From: Cellulomonas iranensis NBRC 101100 = JCM 18110 | GTDB taxonomy: Bacteria > Actinomycetota > Actinomycetes > Actinomycetales > Cellulomonadaceae | Direction of reading: 5' to 3' | Assembly: GCF_001552375.1 (NCBI RefSeq) | Contig: NZ_BCRB01000029.1 | Span: forward strand, 1 to 41,923 | DNA: 41,923 nt | Shown: positions 26,112 through 33,728 of the stretch, one piece after another | How positions within the stretch are numbered: position 1 is the first letter of the stretch | Layout of the letters: each line of letters begins with the position of its first letter | Notes under the pieces: model-generated | The model's input: the letters and a program-made list of their open reading frames with translations, nothing else | What the model was told of the DNA's origin: nothing | The model's database searches: none | Translations under genes and position numbers: made by a program

Positions 26112-26157
26112 GGCGCGCCGCGAGTCACGGAGGTCGCGCGTGGGGCATGCTGTGGCG

Positions 26158-26661
26158 GTGCTGATCCGACGCGTCGACGAGGACGACTGGCCCATCGTGC
26201 GCGACGTGCGCCTGCGGGCGCTGCGGGAGTCGCCGGAGGCGTTCGGCGCGTCGCTGGCCCGCGAGGAGCGGTTCACCGAGTCGCACTGGCGGATGCGCCT
26301 GCGGACGAGCCCCACGTGGGTCGCGGTCGACGACGACGACGTGCCCAAGGCGCTCGTCTCGCTCGTGCCCGAGCCGGGGTCGCCCGAGGACGACCGCCAC
26401 GTCGTCTCGCTGTGGGTCGCGCCCGAGGTGCGTCGCCGCGGCACCGGCTGGGCGCTGCTCGACACCGTCGTGCGGGCCGGCGCCGCCGACGGGGCGCGCA
26501 CCGTGTCGCTGTGGGTCGTCGACGACAACGCCGAGGCCGTCGACCTCTACGTGCGCGCCGGGTTCACGCGCACGGGCGAGACGCAGGCGCTGCCGCGCGA
26601 CCCCTCGCGCACCGAGGAGAGGTACGAGCGCGTCACGAGCCCTCGCGGGCTGGTCGGCTGA
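26158..26661 (+). CDS. GNAT-family N-acetyltransferase, second copy
   Basis: The 167-aa protein has the full GNAT fold. IRRVDEDDWPIVRDVRLRALRESPEAFG is strand 1 and helix 1. VVSLWVAPEVRRRGTGWALLDTVV holds the acetyl-CoA loop R-R-x-G-T-G. SLWVVDDNAEAVDLYVRAGFTRTGE is the C-terminal part, with the LYVRAGF motif. The AFGAS segment is shared by a broad group of amine acetylases. The GTG at 26158 is 6 nt behind CATGCT (26146-26151), the same arrangement as the first GNAT and the HAD gene. It ends 21 nt from the convergent VanZ gene. Confidence 0.88.
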   Translation: MLIRRVDEDDWPIVRDVRLRALRESPEAFGASLAREERFTESHWRMRLRTSPTWVAVDDDDVPKALVSLVPEPGSPEDDRHVVSLWVAPEVRRRGTGWALLDTVVRAGAADGARTVSLWVVDDNAEAVDLYVRAGFTRTGETQALPRDPSRTEERYERVTSPRGLVG

Positions 26662-26682
26662 CACGCGGCCGCCGCGGGGGCG

Positions 26683-27231
26683 TCACGCGTCCGCCGGCCG
26701 CCAGCGGAAGTGCTCGACCAGCGCACCGAGGCGCGGGACGCGCTGCACGCCGAGCAGCAGCGCGAAGCCCGCGAGCCCGCCGAGGACGTTGAACAGCAGG
26801 TCGTTGACGTCGGCGACGTGACCCCCGCCGAGCAGGACCGCCGTGACGAGCTGGGTCAGCTCGATGGTGAGGCTGAAGCCCGCGACGGCGGCGAGCACGC
26901 GCGGCCACGTCGGCCGCGCGAGCACCAGCGCCAGCAGCGCGCCGAGCGGGACGAACACCGCGACGTTCATCGCGGCGTCGCCGGTCTCGTAGCCGACGAC
27001 CGGCACCAGCTGGAGCGACGAGTGCCACACGCCCTCGCGCGCGGGCTTGTCGAGGAAGATCGGGAAGACCGTGTTGGCGACCACCCCGGCCACGTAGACG
27101 CACAGCGCGAGCGCGACGGCCGCGCGCGCCACGGTCAGCCGACCGCGGAGGCGCAGGTGCCACAGCATCGCCCCCAGAGCGACGGTGGCGAGGGGGACGA
27201 CGACCGGGAGGACCGGGACCTGCTGGAACAC
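26683..27231 (-). CDS. VanZ-family membrane protein
   Basis: The 182-aa protein has about five membrane helices. The family pattern is in LALCVYVAGVVANTVFPIFLDKP, NVAVFVPLGALLALVLA and GFSLTIELTQLVTAVLLGGGHVADVNDLLFNVLGGLAGFAL, where the N-V and I-E-x-x-Q-x residues and D-x-x-D-x-x-x-N are conserved in VanZ proteins. VanZ gives low-level teicoplanin resistance in Enterococcus by an unknown route; here the role is unknown. Start is the GTG at 27231, with no strong ribosome site. Convergent with a GNAT gene. Confidence 0.85.
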   Translation of the reverse strand: MFQQVPVLPVVVPLATVALGAMLWHLRLRGRLTVARAAVALALCVYVAGVVANTVFPIFLDKPAREGVWHSSLQLVPVVGYETGDAAMNVAVFVPLGALLALVLARPTWPRVLAAVAGFSLTIELTQLVTAVLLGGGHVADVNDLLFNVLGGLAGFALLLGVQRVPRLGALVEHFRWRPADA

Positions 27232-27291
27232 GCGCGTGCTGCTCTCTGTCGGTGGGGAGGGAGGCCGCGGCGGTGGGGCCGGTCGACCCTC

Positions 27292-27333
27292 GCACCCGCG
27301 CCGGGTGCGCGGCGTCCCCCCGGGGGTGGACGC
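27292..27333 (-). terminator. Tandem hairpins after the ABC permease gene
   Basis: GCACCCG/CGGGTGC (27292-27298 and 27302-27308) and GCGTCC/GGACGC (27312-27317 and 27328-27333), in the gap 27232-27366. Confidence 0.45.
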
Positions 27334-27366
27334 GGCCGTGGCCCCGTCGGGCGACGGGGGGACGGG

Positions 27367-28122
27367 TCAGGCGTCGCGCGCGCGGAGGGTCGCCGCCGCC
27401 GCGACGGTGGTCCACAGCGTGAACACGGCCATGACGGCGAGGCCGCCGACGGGGGAGAGCACGCCGATGCCGTCCCGCGTGTAGGAGGCCTGGCCGGCGG
27501 TCGTCGGCCAGTACGAGGCCGCGAGGTCGCCGACGGCCCCCGGCAGGCCGGGGGCGAGCGCGGGGACGAGCAGGGCCACCGTCACGACGATCGCGAGCGT
27601 GCCGGCCGAGCTGCGGGTGAGCGTGCCGAAGCCGACGCCGAGCACGGCCGTCAGGACCAGGTAGGCCGTGGCGCACAGGAGCGCCCGCACGGTCGCGGGG
27701 TCGCCGAGGTCGGCGGACGGCAGGCCCGCGGCCGCGAGCGCGCCCTGGCTCGCGGCGTGGGCGACGACGACCGTGACGACGGCGGTGGCGGTGGCGATCA
27801 GCGCGGCGACCGCCGTCTTCGCGGCCAGCAGCGCCGTGCGGCGCGGCGCGACGGTCAGGGTCGTGACGATCTGACCCGTCGCGTACTCGCCGGTCACGAG
27901 CTGCGCGCCGAGGCAGGCCACGAGGACCTGCCCGACGAGCACGCCCTTGAGGCCGACGGCGACGGGGTCGAGGTCGGCGGGCAGGGCGGTGCGCCACTCG
28001 GGGAGCAGCGCGCTCACGCCGAGCAGCCCGACCACCGCCGTCACCACGACCGTCGACACGGCGAGGAGCCACGTGCCGCGGACGCTGCGGGCCTTGATCC
28101 ACTCGGAGGCGAGGAGGTCCAT
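27367..28122 (-). CDS. ABC exporter permease subunit (ABC-2 type)
   Basis: The 251-aa protein has six membrane helices and begins MDLLASEWIKARSVRGTWLLAVSTV, typical of single-subunit ABC-2 permeases paired with an ATPase. The centre shows GEYATGQIVTTLTVAPRRTALLAAK, a sequence pattern often found in this family (GEY-x-x-G). Its start is 1 nt after the ATPase stop, so they are translated together. Substrate not predictable; such pairs often export lipids, peptides or drugs. Regulation is by the divergent TetR. Confidence 0.85.
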   Translation of the reverse strand: MDLLASEWIKARSVRGTWLLAVSTVVVTAVVGLLGVSALLPEWRTALPADLDPVAVGLKGVLVGQVLVACLGAQLVTGEYATGQIVTTLTVAPRRTALLAAKTAVAALIATATAVVTVVVAHAASQGALAAAGLPSADLGDPATVRALLCATAYLVLTAVLGVGFGTLTRSSAGTLAIVVTVALLVPALAPGLPGAVGDLAASYWPTTAGQASYTRDGIGVLSPVGGLAVMAVFTLWTTVAAAATLRARDA

Positions 28123-28123
28123 G

Positions 28124-29041
28124 TCAGGCGGCGTCCTTCCGTGCGGCGGTCATGGCGAGGAAGACCTCCTCGAGCGAGTCGCGGACGTCCGTGAGCTCGG
28201 CGAGGGCGACGCCGGTCGTCGCGGCGATCCGTCCGACCTCGTCGGTCGTGGTGCCCGTGACGTCGAGCGCGTCTGCGGCGACGGGATCGACGCGCGTCGT
28301 GACCCCGGCGCGGTCCAGCGCCGCGGCGAGGCGTTCGCGTTCGGGGCTCCGGGCACGCACGCGGCGCGTCGTCCGCTCGGCGACGAACGCCGTCAGCGGC
28401 TGGTCGGCCAGCAGCCGCCCGTGGTGGACGACGACGAGGTGGTCGGCGGTGAGCTCCATCTCGCCCATGAGGTGACTCGAGAACAGCACGGTGCGCCCTT
28501 CGCTCGCCAGGTCGCGCATGAGCGTGCGGGCCCACCGGATGCCCTCGGGGTCGAGCCCGTTGAGCGGCTCGTCGAGGATGACGACGCCGGGGTCGCCGAC
28601 GAGCGCGGTCGCGATGCCGAGGCGCTGCTGCATGCCGAGCGAGAGCTCGCCCGCGGGGCGGTGTGCCGCGTCCGCGAGGCCGACGAGGCCGAGCACCTCG
28701 GGGACGCGACGCCGGTGGACGCCCCCGGCACGTGCGACCGCGAGGAGATGGTCGGTGGCGGTCCGCCGCGGGTGGACGGCGCGCGCGTCGAGCATCGCGC
28801 CCACGACACGCATCGCGCGCGGGGTCTCGGCGAGGCGCAGGCCGCCCACGGTCGCCGCGCCGCGGGTGGGTCGGTCGAGCCCGAGGAAGAGCCGCAGGGT
28901 CGTGGACTTGCCGGCCCCGTTGGGCCCGAGGAACCCCGTGACCACGCCGGGCCGGACCCGGAACGACAGGTCGTCGACGGCGGTGGTGCGACGGTAGCGC
29001 TTGGTGAGGGCGTGGGCCTCGAGGGTCGCGGAGGGGGTCAT
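28124..29041 (-). CDS. ABC transporter ATP-binding subunit
   Basis: The 305-aa protein has Walker A GPNGAGKST (39-47), Q/H loop region, signature LSLGMQQRLGIA (133-144), Walker B VVILDEPLNGLDPEG (153-167) and switch His in FSSHLMGEME. The C-terminal 80 residues (about 225-305) carry the extra domain of drug/antibiotic-exporter ATPases. The layout is that of DrrA/CcmA-type ATPases. The ATG is 7 nt from a TAGTGT (29049-29054, minus strand), so the message is probably leaderless. The gene is divergent from tetR across two operators, so it is likely induced by the ligand of the TetR. Confidence 0.93.
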   Translation of the reverse strand: MTPSATLEAHALTKRYRRTTAVDDLSFRVRPGVVTGFLGPNGAGKSTTLRLFLGLDRPTRGAATVGGLRLAETPRAMRVVGAMLDARAVHPRRTATDHLLAVARAGGVHRRRVPEVLGLVGLADAAHRPAGELSLGMQQRLGIATALVGDPGVVILDEPLNGLDPEGIRWARTLMRDLASEGRTVLFSSHLMGEMELTADHLVVVHHGRLLADQPLTAFVAERTTRRVRARSPERERLAAALDRAGVTTRVDPVAADALDVTGTTTDEVGRIAATTGVALAELTDVRDSLEEVFLAMTAARKDAA

Positions 29042-29051
29042 GGCGGCGACA

Positions 29052-29069
29052 CTACACCGTGTGGTGTAG
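29052..29069. promoter_or_regulatory. TetR operator 1
   Basis: CTACACC-GTGT-GGTGTAG: a perfect 7-bp inverted repeat with a 4-nt centre. It covers the -10 of the ABC operon (29049-29054). Confidence 0.85.
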
Positions 29070-29071
29070 AT

Positions 29072-29089
29072 CTACACCCGACGGTGTAG
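29072..29089. promoter_or_regulatory. TetR operator 2
   Basis: CTACACC-CGAC-GGTGTAG: same arms as operator 1, centre-to-centre 20 bp (two turns), covering the -10 of tetR (29087-29092). The junction GGTGTAGATCTACACC is itself a 16-bp palindrome. Confidence 0.85.
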
Positions 29090-29118
29090 CGTGGGTCCCG
29101 ACCGCGGGAAGGGGCACC

Positions 29119-29772
29119 ATGACGACGCTCGACGAGAGGCCCGTGCGCGCCGGGCAGGCGCACAAGCGCGCCGCGATCCTGGCGGCCGCGCGCGAGCTGT
29201 TCGTGCAGTCCGGCGTGGACCGCACCAGCATGGACGCCGTCGCCGCACGGGCGGGCGTCTCGAAACGGACCGTCTACGACTACTACGGCGACAAGCGTCG
29301 GCTGCTCCTCGGTGTCGTCGAGGAGGCGGGGGAGCGGGCGCTCGAGACCCTCCGGGAGCACGTGGCGCACCGCCTCGGGGACGCGACGCCGCTGCGCGAG
29401 CCCGCCGCGCTCGAGCGGGCGTTCGTCGACCTCGCGTCCGACCTCGGCGACGCGCTGCTGCTGTCGGCCGACCACCTCGCCGCCGTCCGGCTCGTCACCG
29501 AGAACGAGCAGCAGCTGCCCGAGCTGGACGGCCACCCGCTCGACGAGGCGCAGACCCGGGTGCTCGCCGACCGTCTCGACGACCTCACCCGGGCGGGTCT
29601 GCTCGACGCGCCCGACCCCGCGCTCGCCGCCGAGCACTTCCACGCGCTGACGACGCTCCGGGTGCTCAACGAGCCCTCCCGCCGTCGCGCCGAGCGCACG
29701 CACGTCCTGCGGATCATGACCGACGGCGCCCGCGCGTTCGTGCGCGCCTACGCCGCGCGCCCGGGCGCATGA
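29119..29772 (+). CDS. TetR-family transcriptional repressor
   Basis: The 217-aa protein has the HTH at about residues 37-56 within KRAAILAAARELFVQSG, VDRTSMDAVAARAGVSKRTVYDYYGDKRRLLLGVV. The rest is an alpha-helical ligand domain without a recognised family. The C-terminus shows LNEPSRRRAERTHVLRIM, a typical TetR_C end. ATG follows GGGAAGGGG at about 29105-29113. Two tandem operators between it and the divergent ABC genes indicate that it represses both. The ligand is unknown; the exporter may handle it. Confidence 0.92.
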   Translation: MTTLDERPVRAGQAHKRAAILAAARELFVQSGVDRTSMDAVAARAGVSKRTVYDYYGDKRRLLLGVVEEAGERALETLREHVAHRLGDATPLREPAALERAFVDLASDLGDALLLSADHLAAVRLVTENEQQLPELDGHPLDEAQTRVLADRLDDLTRAGLLDAPDPALAAEHFHALTTLRVLNEPSRRRAERTHVLRIMTDGARAFVRAYAARPGA

Positions 29773-30290
29773 GCGACCACCGCTCCACGCCGCCCGACCG
29801 CGCGGACGCCGCCCACCGGGCAGCCGCGCTCAAGGAGCGGATCTACGTCGCGTTCACCGCGCTGGCCGTGATCCTCACGCTCCAGGCGCACGACGCCGAC
29901 GCCTCGCCCGGGCGCGCCCTCGGCACGCTCGCCGTCGCGGTCGCAGCCACGGTCTGCACGGTGTACCTCGCCGACCTCCTGAGCCACGTCGTCGTGCACG
30001 CACGCGTCCCCACGGCCGCCGAGCACGGCCGCATGGCGGCCTCGACGCTGGGTGCCGCGACCGTCGTCGGCCCCGCGGTGGTGTCGCTCGCACTGGCGGC
30101 CTTCGGCGTCTACACGACCACCACCGGCCTGCTCGTCGCGACCGTCACCACGGTGACGACGCTGACCGCGGTGGGGCTGCTCGCGGTGCGCCGGCTGGCG
30201 CTGCCCCGGCGGCAGCGGGTCGTGGTCATGGCGTGCGAGGTCGTGCTCGCGCTGGCGGTGCTCGCGCTGGGCGTCCTGGCGCACGGGTAG
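29769..30290 (+). CDS. Unknown four-helix membrane protein, coupled to tetR
   Basis: The 173-aa protein starts in an ATGA overlap with the tetR stop. A 25-residue cytoplasmic N-terminus with HRAAALKERIYVAFTALAVILTLQ leads to about four membrane helices (about 27-45, 52-75, 90-118 and 145-165). The loop SHVVVHARVPTAAEHGRMAAS is His-rich. No family is recognised. The tight overlap suggests that it shares the control and perhaps the function of the TetR/ABC set, for instance in sensing or in membrane protection. Confidence 0.75.
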   Translation: MSDHRSTPPDRADAAHRAAALKERIYVAFTALAVILTLQAHDADASPGRALGTLAVAVAATVCTVYLADLLSHVVVHARVPTAAEHGRMAASTLGAATVVGPAVVSLALAAFGVYTTTTGLLVATVTTVTTLTAVGLLAVRRLALPRRQRVVVMACEVVLALAVLALGVLAHG

Positions 30291-30342
30291 GGGAGGGCGG
30301 GGCCGGGCCGTCCGGTCCGGCGACGTGGAGGGGAGACCTGCG

Positions 30343-31239
30343 ATGACCGAGACGGACCTGCCGACGGTGGCGGTCGTGGGACCCGGCGCGATCGGGACCA
30401 CGGTCGCGGTCGCGCTGCACGAGGGCGGCGCCGCGCCGTTCGTCGCCGGTCGCACGGCCCGCACCGAGCTGCGGCTCGACGTGGGCGGCTCGGTCGTGGT
30501 CGCGCCCGTCCCCGTCCGGACCGACCCGGACGACGCTCCGGGTGCCGTCGACCTGGTGGTCCTCGCGGTGAAGGCCACGCAGAACCCCGACGCCGCGCCG
30601 TGGCTCGCGCGGCTCTGCCGCCCGGGCACGGTCGTGTGCGTCCTGCAGAACGGCGTCGAGCAGCGACAGGCGGTGGCGCCGCTCGCGCCGGGCGCGACCG
30701 TCGTGCCGGCCGTGGTGTGGTTCCCCGCGGAGCGCCTGCCTGACGCGACCGTGCGGCTGCTCGCCGAGCCGCGGCTCACCCTCCCGGACGCACCCGGGTC
30801 CGACGTCGTCGTCCGCGCGCTGCAGGGGTCGCGGTGCGCGGTCGGCACGACGTCGGACTTCGCGTCCGCCGCGTGGCGCAAGCTGCTGCAGAACGCGGCC
30901 GCGGGACTCATGGCGCTGACGGGTCGGCGCTCGGGCGTGTTCGGCAGGGACGACGTCGGTGCGCTCACGCTGGCCTACCTGCGCGAGTGCCTCGCCGTCG
31001 CGCGCGCCGAGGGCGCGGACCTGGGGGAGGGCGAGCCGCAGCGCGTCCTCGACGCCTTCCGCGGCGCGCCACCGGAGCGCGGTACGTCGATCCTGGCGGA
31101 CCGCGAGGCGGGGCGGCCGCTCGAGTGGGACGTCCGCAACGGCGTCGTGCGCCGCCTCGGGCGCGCGCACGGCATCCCGACGCCGATCAGCGACGTGCTC
31201 GTGCCGCTGCTCGCCGCGGCGAGCGACGGGCCGGGCTGA
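30343..31239 (+). CDS. Ketopantoate reductase-like protein (ApbA/PanE family)
   Basis: The 298-aa protein has an N-terminal NAD(P) Rossmann domain with VAVVGPGAIGTTVAVALHEGG at 8-28. It then has VDLVVLAVKATQ, VVCVLQNGVEQ and a C-terminal helical domain with WRKLLQNAAAGLMALTGR and ILADREAGRPLEWDVRNGVVRRLGRAHGIPTPISD. The K (in WRKL) and N (in QNA) match catalytic residues of PanE, and NGVE is typical. PanE makes pantoate for coenzyme A; several paralogues act on other 2-oxo acids, so the substrate is open. ATG at 30343 has GGAGGGGAGA some 8 nt upstream. Confidence 0.85.
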   Translation: MTETDLPTVAVVGPGAIGTTVAVALHEGGAAPFVAGRTARTELRLDVGGSVVVAPVPVRTDPDDAPGAVDLVVLAVKATQNPDAAPWLARLCRPGTVVCVLQNGVEQRQAVAPLAPGATVVPAVVWFPAERLPDATVRLLAEPRLTLPDAPGSDVVVRALQGSRCAVGTTSDFASAAWRKLLQNAAAGLMALTGRRSGVFGRDDVGALTLAYLRECLAVARAEGADLGEGEPQRVLDAFRGAPPERGTSILADREAGRPLEWDVRNGVVRRLGRAHGIPTPISDVLVPLLAAASDGPG

Positions 31240-31345
31240 GGGAGGCGGCCCGCGGGCGCCAGGACGTGCGGTCCCGCACGGCGGGCGGGTCGAGGCGGGA
31301 CCAAGGTGCGCAGCGAGGCAGCGGAGCGCGTGCCACGCTGACCAC

Positions 31346-31678
31346 GTGCCGACACCGCCGGACCCGACGACCGCGGACGCCCTGCTGCGCGAGCTCTGCC
31401 GGCAGCTGGCCGCCATGGCGGGCTGGGACCGGTCGGTCGGTGACGACACCCCCCGGTTCGGGCTGATGTTCCGGGAGCGCGCGGACGGCCTGCTGGTCGC
31501 GGCACGCGCGCTCGCCGCGCACCCGTCGCTGGTCGGGGACGACGACCTGAGGAGTCGTGTCGACGAGCTGGACCGCGCGGTGGCGCGGCACGTCGAGGAC
31601 CCGTGGTTCAACCGCGAGGTCGTCGCGGCGACGCACGAGGTCGCCGAGCGCACCGAGGACCTGCTCGGCATCGGGTAG
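31346..31678 (+). CDS. Unknown 110-aa helical protein
   Basis: The start is the GTG at 31346, 6 nt after a CACGCT hexamer (31334-31339), with no ribosome site; leaderless. The protein is acidic and fully helical in look: TADALLRELCRQLAAMAGWDRS, RFGLMFRERADGLLVAARALA, then VDELDRAVARHVEDPWFNREVVAATHEVAERTEDLLG. No domain is recognised and no membrane or metal motif is seen. GC3 pattern and reading frame look like real coding sequence. Confidence 0.65.
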   Translation: MPTPPDPTTADALLRELCRQLAAMAGWDRSVGDDTPRFGLMFRERADGLLVAARALAAHPSLVGDDDLRSRVDELDRAVARHVEDPWFNREVVAATHEVAERTEDLLGIG

Positions 31679-31844
31679 GGCGATCCGCGGGTCGTCGAGG
31701 TGCCGCCGACGACGTGAGTCGCGTCGGTCGCGCGGAGGGCGACGTCGTCCCGAGGGGAACCGGCCGGACGTTGCGGCACCTCTGCGTCTCAAGGATCCGT
31801 CGTCCTCCGACCCGCCGTCGGCAGACGTGCGGCATGCTGCTGCC

Positions 31845-32489
31845 GTGACCGCCGGCCTCGTCCTCACCGACCTGCGCGCTGTCGTGTTCGACGTAGGGGA
31901 GACCCTTGTCGATGAGTCGCGAGCGTGGAGCGAACAGGCAAGGGTCGCCGGCGTCACCCCGTTCAGCCTCATGGCGGCGATCGGCTCCGTGATCAGCCAG
32001 GGGCGCGACCATCGCGATGCGTGGGCGCTGCTCGGAGCCGCGCCGCCGGATTCCGTGCCTGACATCGGCCGCGGCGACTTGTATCCCGATGCGCTCGAGT
32101 GCCTTCGAGCGGTGGGCCAGGCCGGGCTGGTGGTGGGGGTCGCCGGAAACCAGCCCAGCGGAGCGGAAGTGGCCCTGACGACAGCCGGCGTCCACGTCGA
32201 CTTCGTGGCCGCCTCCGCGACGTGGGGCGTCGCGAAGCCGTCGCTCGCGTTCTTCCGACGCGTCGTCGCCGAGACGCAGGCCGATCCCCACCGCGTCTTT
32301 TACGTCGGCGACCGGCTGGACAACGACATCCGTCCTGCACGCGCCGCAGGTCTACGAACGGCATGGCTGCGACGCGGACCATGGGCGTACCTGCAGCAAC
32401 CTCACGCAGACGAGGTGCGGCCAGACATCGAGCTGCGCGACCTGACGCAGCTCACCGAGGTGCTGAAGCGAAGCACCGGGGGCAGGTGA
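31845..32489 (+). CDS. HAD-superfamily hydrolase in less GC-rich DNA
   Basis: The 214-aa protein is a HAD phosphatase. Motif I is VVFDVGETLVDES: the second catalytic Asp of DxD is replaced by Gly-Glu (DVGET), as in a subset of HAD enzymes. Motif II is GVAGNQPSG, with N for the usual S/T region. Motif III/IV are KPSLAFFRRVV and VFYVGDRLDNDIRPARAAG. The cap is small. GTG at 31845 is 6 nt after CATGCT (31833-31838). The DNA and codon use here (for example GAA, ATT, TTT, CAT, GTT) are less GC-rich than the neighbours, so a recent transfer is possible. Substrate unknown. Confidence 0.85.
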   Translation: MTAGLVLTDLRAVVFDVGETLVDESRAWSEQARVAGVTPFSLMAAIGSVISQGRDHRDAWALLGAAPPDSVPDIGRGDLYPDALECLRAVGQAGLVVGVAGNQPSGAEVALTTAGVHVDFVAASATWGVAKPSLAFFRRVVAETQADPHRVFYVGDRLDNDIRPARAAGLRTAWLRRGPWAYLQQPHADEVRPDIELRDLTQLTEVLKRSTGGR

Positions 32490-32875
32490 GGCTCGCGCGG
32501 GGCACAGGTGTCCTCTGGCGCCGAGCGAGGGCATCGGACCGACGTCGTTGCCGTTCGCGGAGTCGCGCAGTCGATGAAGTGACATAATGCACATTATCGG
32601 CGTTGGTGGAGAACGGGCGGAGAGCCCGCCGAGCGGCGCTCAGGCGGTGACGACTAGGGGTCGTGTGCTGGCGACCACCCTCGTGTCTCTGGCGGTCACC
32701 TGGCCATGGTGCGCGCGGGTCCCGGCCGGCGCGCCGCGAGTCGCCCCTGAGCCGTCTCGTGGCGTGGTGCACGGCCGCGGGACCCGGGTCCCGCCGCCGT
32801 GCCGACAGCGTGTGAGAAGGTGCGGACGACGCCCGCGCACCGGACCGGGCGCCGTCATCACCGGGAGGCGTGCTC
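32490..32875. other. 386-bp gap without a convincing gene, with an AT-rich palindrome
   Basis: An inverted repeat ATAATG-CA-CATTAT at 32584-32597 stands out in this genome. Reading frames across the gap continue through other genes or lack good starts. It may be the remnant of a lost regulated gene near the HAD gene. Confidence 0.4.
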
Positions 32876-33091
32876 GTGGACGCGGCACAGCAGTCGGGCA
32901 GCACCGTCGACGTCACGCAGGAGCGTCGGTCCCGCCGCGCGACGGCCGCGATCCTCCTGCTCGCGGCGCTCGCCGTGGTCGTGGCCGTCTCGGTGCTCGC
33001 CGAGGGCGGCCGTCCCGCGGTGGCCGTGACGTTCGGCGTGGCGGGCGCGCTGGGCCTCGCGTTCGCCCCCCGCCTGTGGCGTCGCCCCTGA
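32876..33091 (+). CDS. Small membrane protein, unknown
   Basis: The 71-aa protein has a 25-residue polar N-terminus (VDAAQQSGSTVDVTQERRSRRA) and two membrane helices (about 25-42 and 47-64), ending RLWRRP. GTG at 32876 was chosen because GGGAGG (32863-32868) is 7 nt upstream; the GTG at 32870 lies too near. No family recognised. It may be anchored with N- and C-termini both inside. Evidence: ribosome site, GC pattern and membrane character. Confidence 0.6.
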   Translation: MDAAQQSGSTVDVTQERRSRRATAAILLLAALAVVVAVSVLAEGGRPAVAVTFGVAGALGLAFAPRLWRRP

Positions 33092-33163
33092 CGCACGCCC
33101 CGCGCGTCCCGCCTGCCACGCGCCTGTCTGCTCGGTGGCCGCGCCGAGCCGACCACAAGAACG

Positions 33164-33179
33164 TCGAACACGTGTTCGA
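33164..33179. promoter_or_regulatory. Perfect SOS box (LexA site)
   Basis: TCGAACACGTGTTCGA is an exact 16-bp palindrome that matches the Gram-positive/actinobacterial LexA consensus (CGAAC-N4-GTTCG). It lies 58 nt before the ATG of the gene at 33238. A weak TTCGAA/-17/CACTCT promoter (33175-33203) overlaps it. Confidence 0.85.
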
Positions 33180-33237
33180 ACCACAGTGGGCGTCGGCCAC
33201 TCTCCGTCGAGGTGCACCGCTCCCCCAGGCTCGCGTC

Positions 33238-33684
33238 ATGCACGACGACACGAGCTGGTCCGCACCCGGGCCCGACGACGACCTTCCCGCCCTGCCCACC
33301 GCACCGCTCCTGCACGACGACGCGGTGCTCGACGCCGCGCTCGCGCTGATCGGTCCCGAGCGTGCCGGACCCCCGGCGCTGTGGCTCCTGCTCCTCGACG
33401 CGGACGCGCGCCTGCTGCCCGTCGTGCTCCCGCTGGTCGGCATCCCGTTGCAGCCGGTGCCCGGTGACGTGCGGCAGGTGATGGTGGCGATCGACGACGT
33501 CCTGCGGCACGAGGCGCCGGGCGGCGCGCTCGTCGTCGCCGTCGTGCGTGCCGCAGGAGGTGACCGTGGTGCGTTCGAGCGCACGTGGGAGGCCGCGGTG
33601 CGCGAGGCCGCCGACGACCGGGGCGTGCCCGTGCGGGTCGTCCTGGCGGTCGGTGAGCACCGCGCGCGCGTCCTGCGCCCGTGA
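33238..33684 (+). CDS. Uncharacterised protein behind an SOS box
   Basis: The 148-aa protein has an acidic N-terminus (MHDDTSWSAPGPDDDLPALP) and a compact alpha/beta core: LWLLLLDADARLLPVVLPLVGIPL, VRQVMVAIDDVLRHEAPGGALVVAVVRAAGG, FERTWEAAVREAADDRGVPVRVVLAVG. The strand-helix pattern recalls small JAB/RadC-like actinobacterial proteins, but I see no HxH metal site and do not assign it. No signal peptide or membrane segment. The SOS box upstream predicts induction by DNA damage through LexA. The gene is monocistronic with a terminator 5 nt after the stop. Confidence 0.75.
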   Translation: MHDDTSWSAPGPDDDLPALPTAPLLHDDAVLDAALALIGPERAGPPALWLLLLDADARLLPVVLPLVGIPLQPVPGDVRQVMVAIDDVLRHEAPGGALVVAVVRAAGGDRGAFERTWEAAVREAADDRGVPVRVVLAVGEHRARVLRP

Positions 33685-33688
33685 GGTG

Positions 33689-33721
33689 GGTGGTCGGCCG
33701 GGCGGTAGCCGGCCGACCACC
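33689..33721. terminator. 13-bp perfect hairpin between the SOS gene and ASCH gene
   Basis: Arms GGTGGTCGGCCGG/CCGGCCGACCACC (33689-33701 and 33709-33721), 7-nt loop, between convergent stops. Confidence 0.75.
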
Positions 33722-33728
33722 GTGGGGC

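Larger units (their letters stand above)
29049..29092. promoter_or_regulatory. Overlapping divergent promoters of the ABC and tetR genes
   Basis: Minus strand: TAGTGT at 29049-29054 with GTGTAG at 29072-29077 (17-bp spacer). Plus strand: TAGCGT at 29087-29092 with GTGTAG at 29064-29069 (17-bp spacer). Each -10 overlaps the nearer operator. Confidence 0.65.

Noticed and set aside
32587..33684. Plus-strand frame that would join the gap with the SOS gene
   Set aside because: Its first part is Arg-rich without any motif and it runs through the small membrane protein in another frame; the SOS box and ATG at 33238 give a better start.
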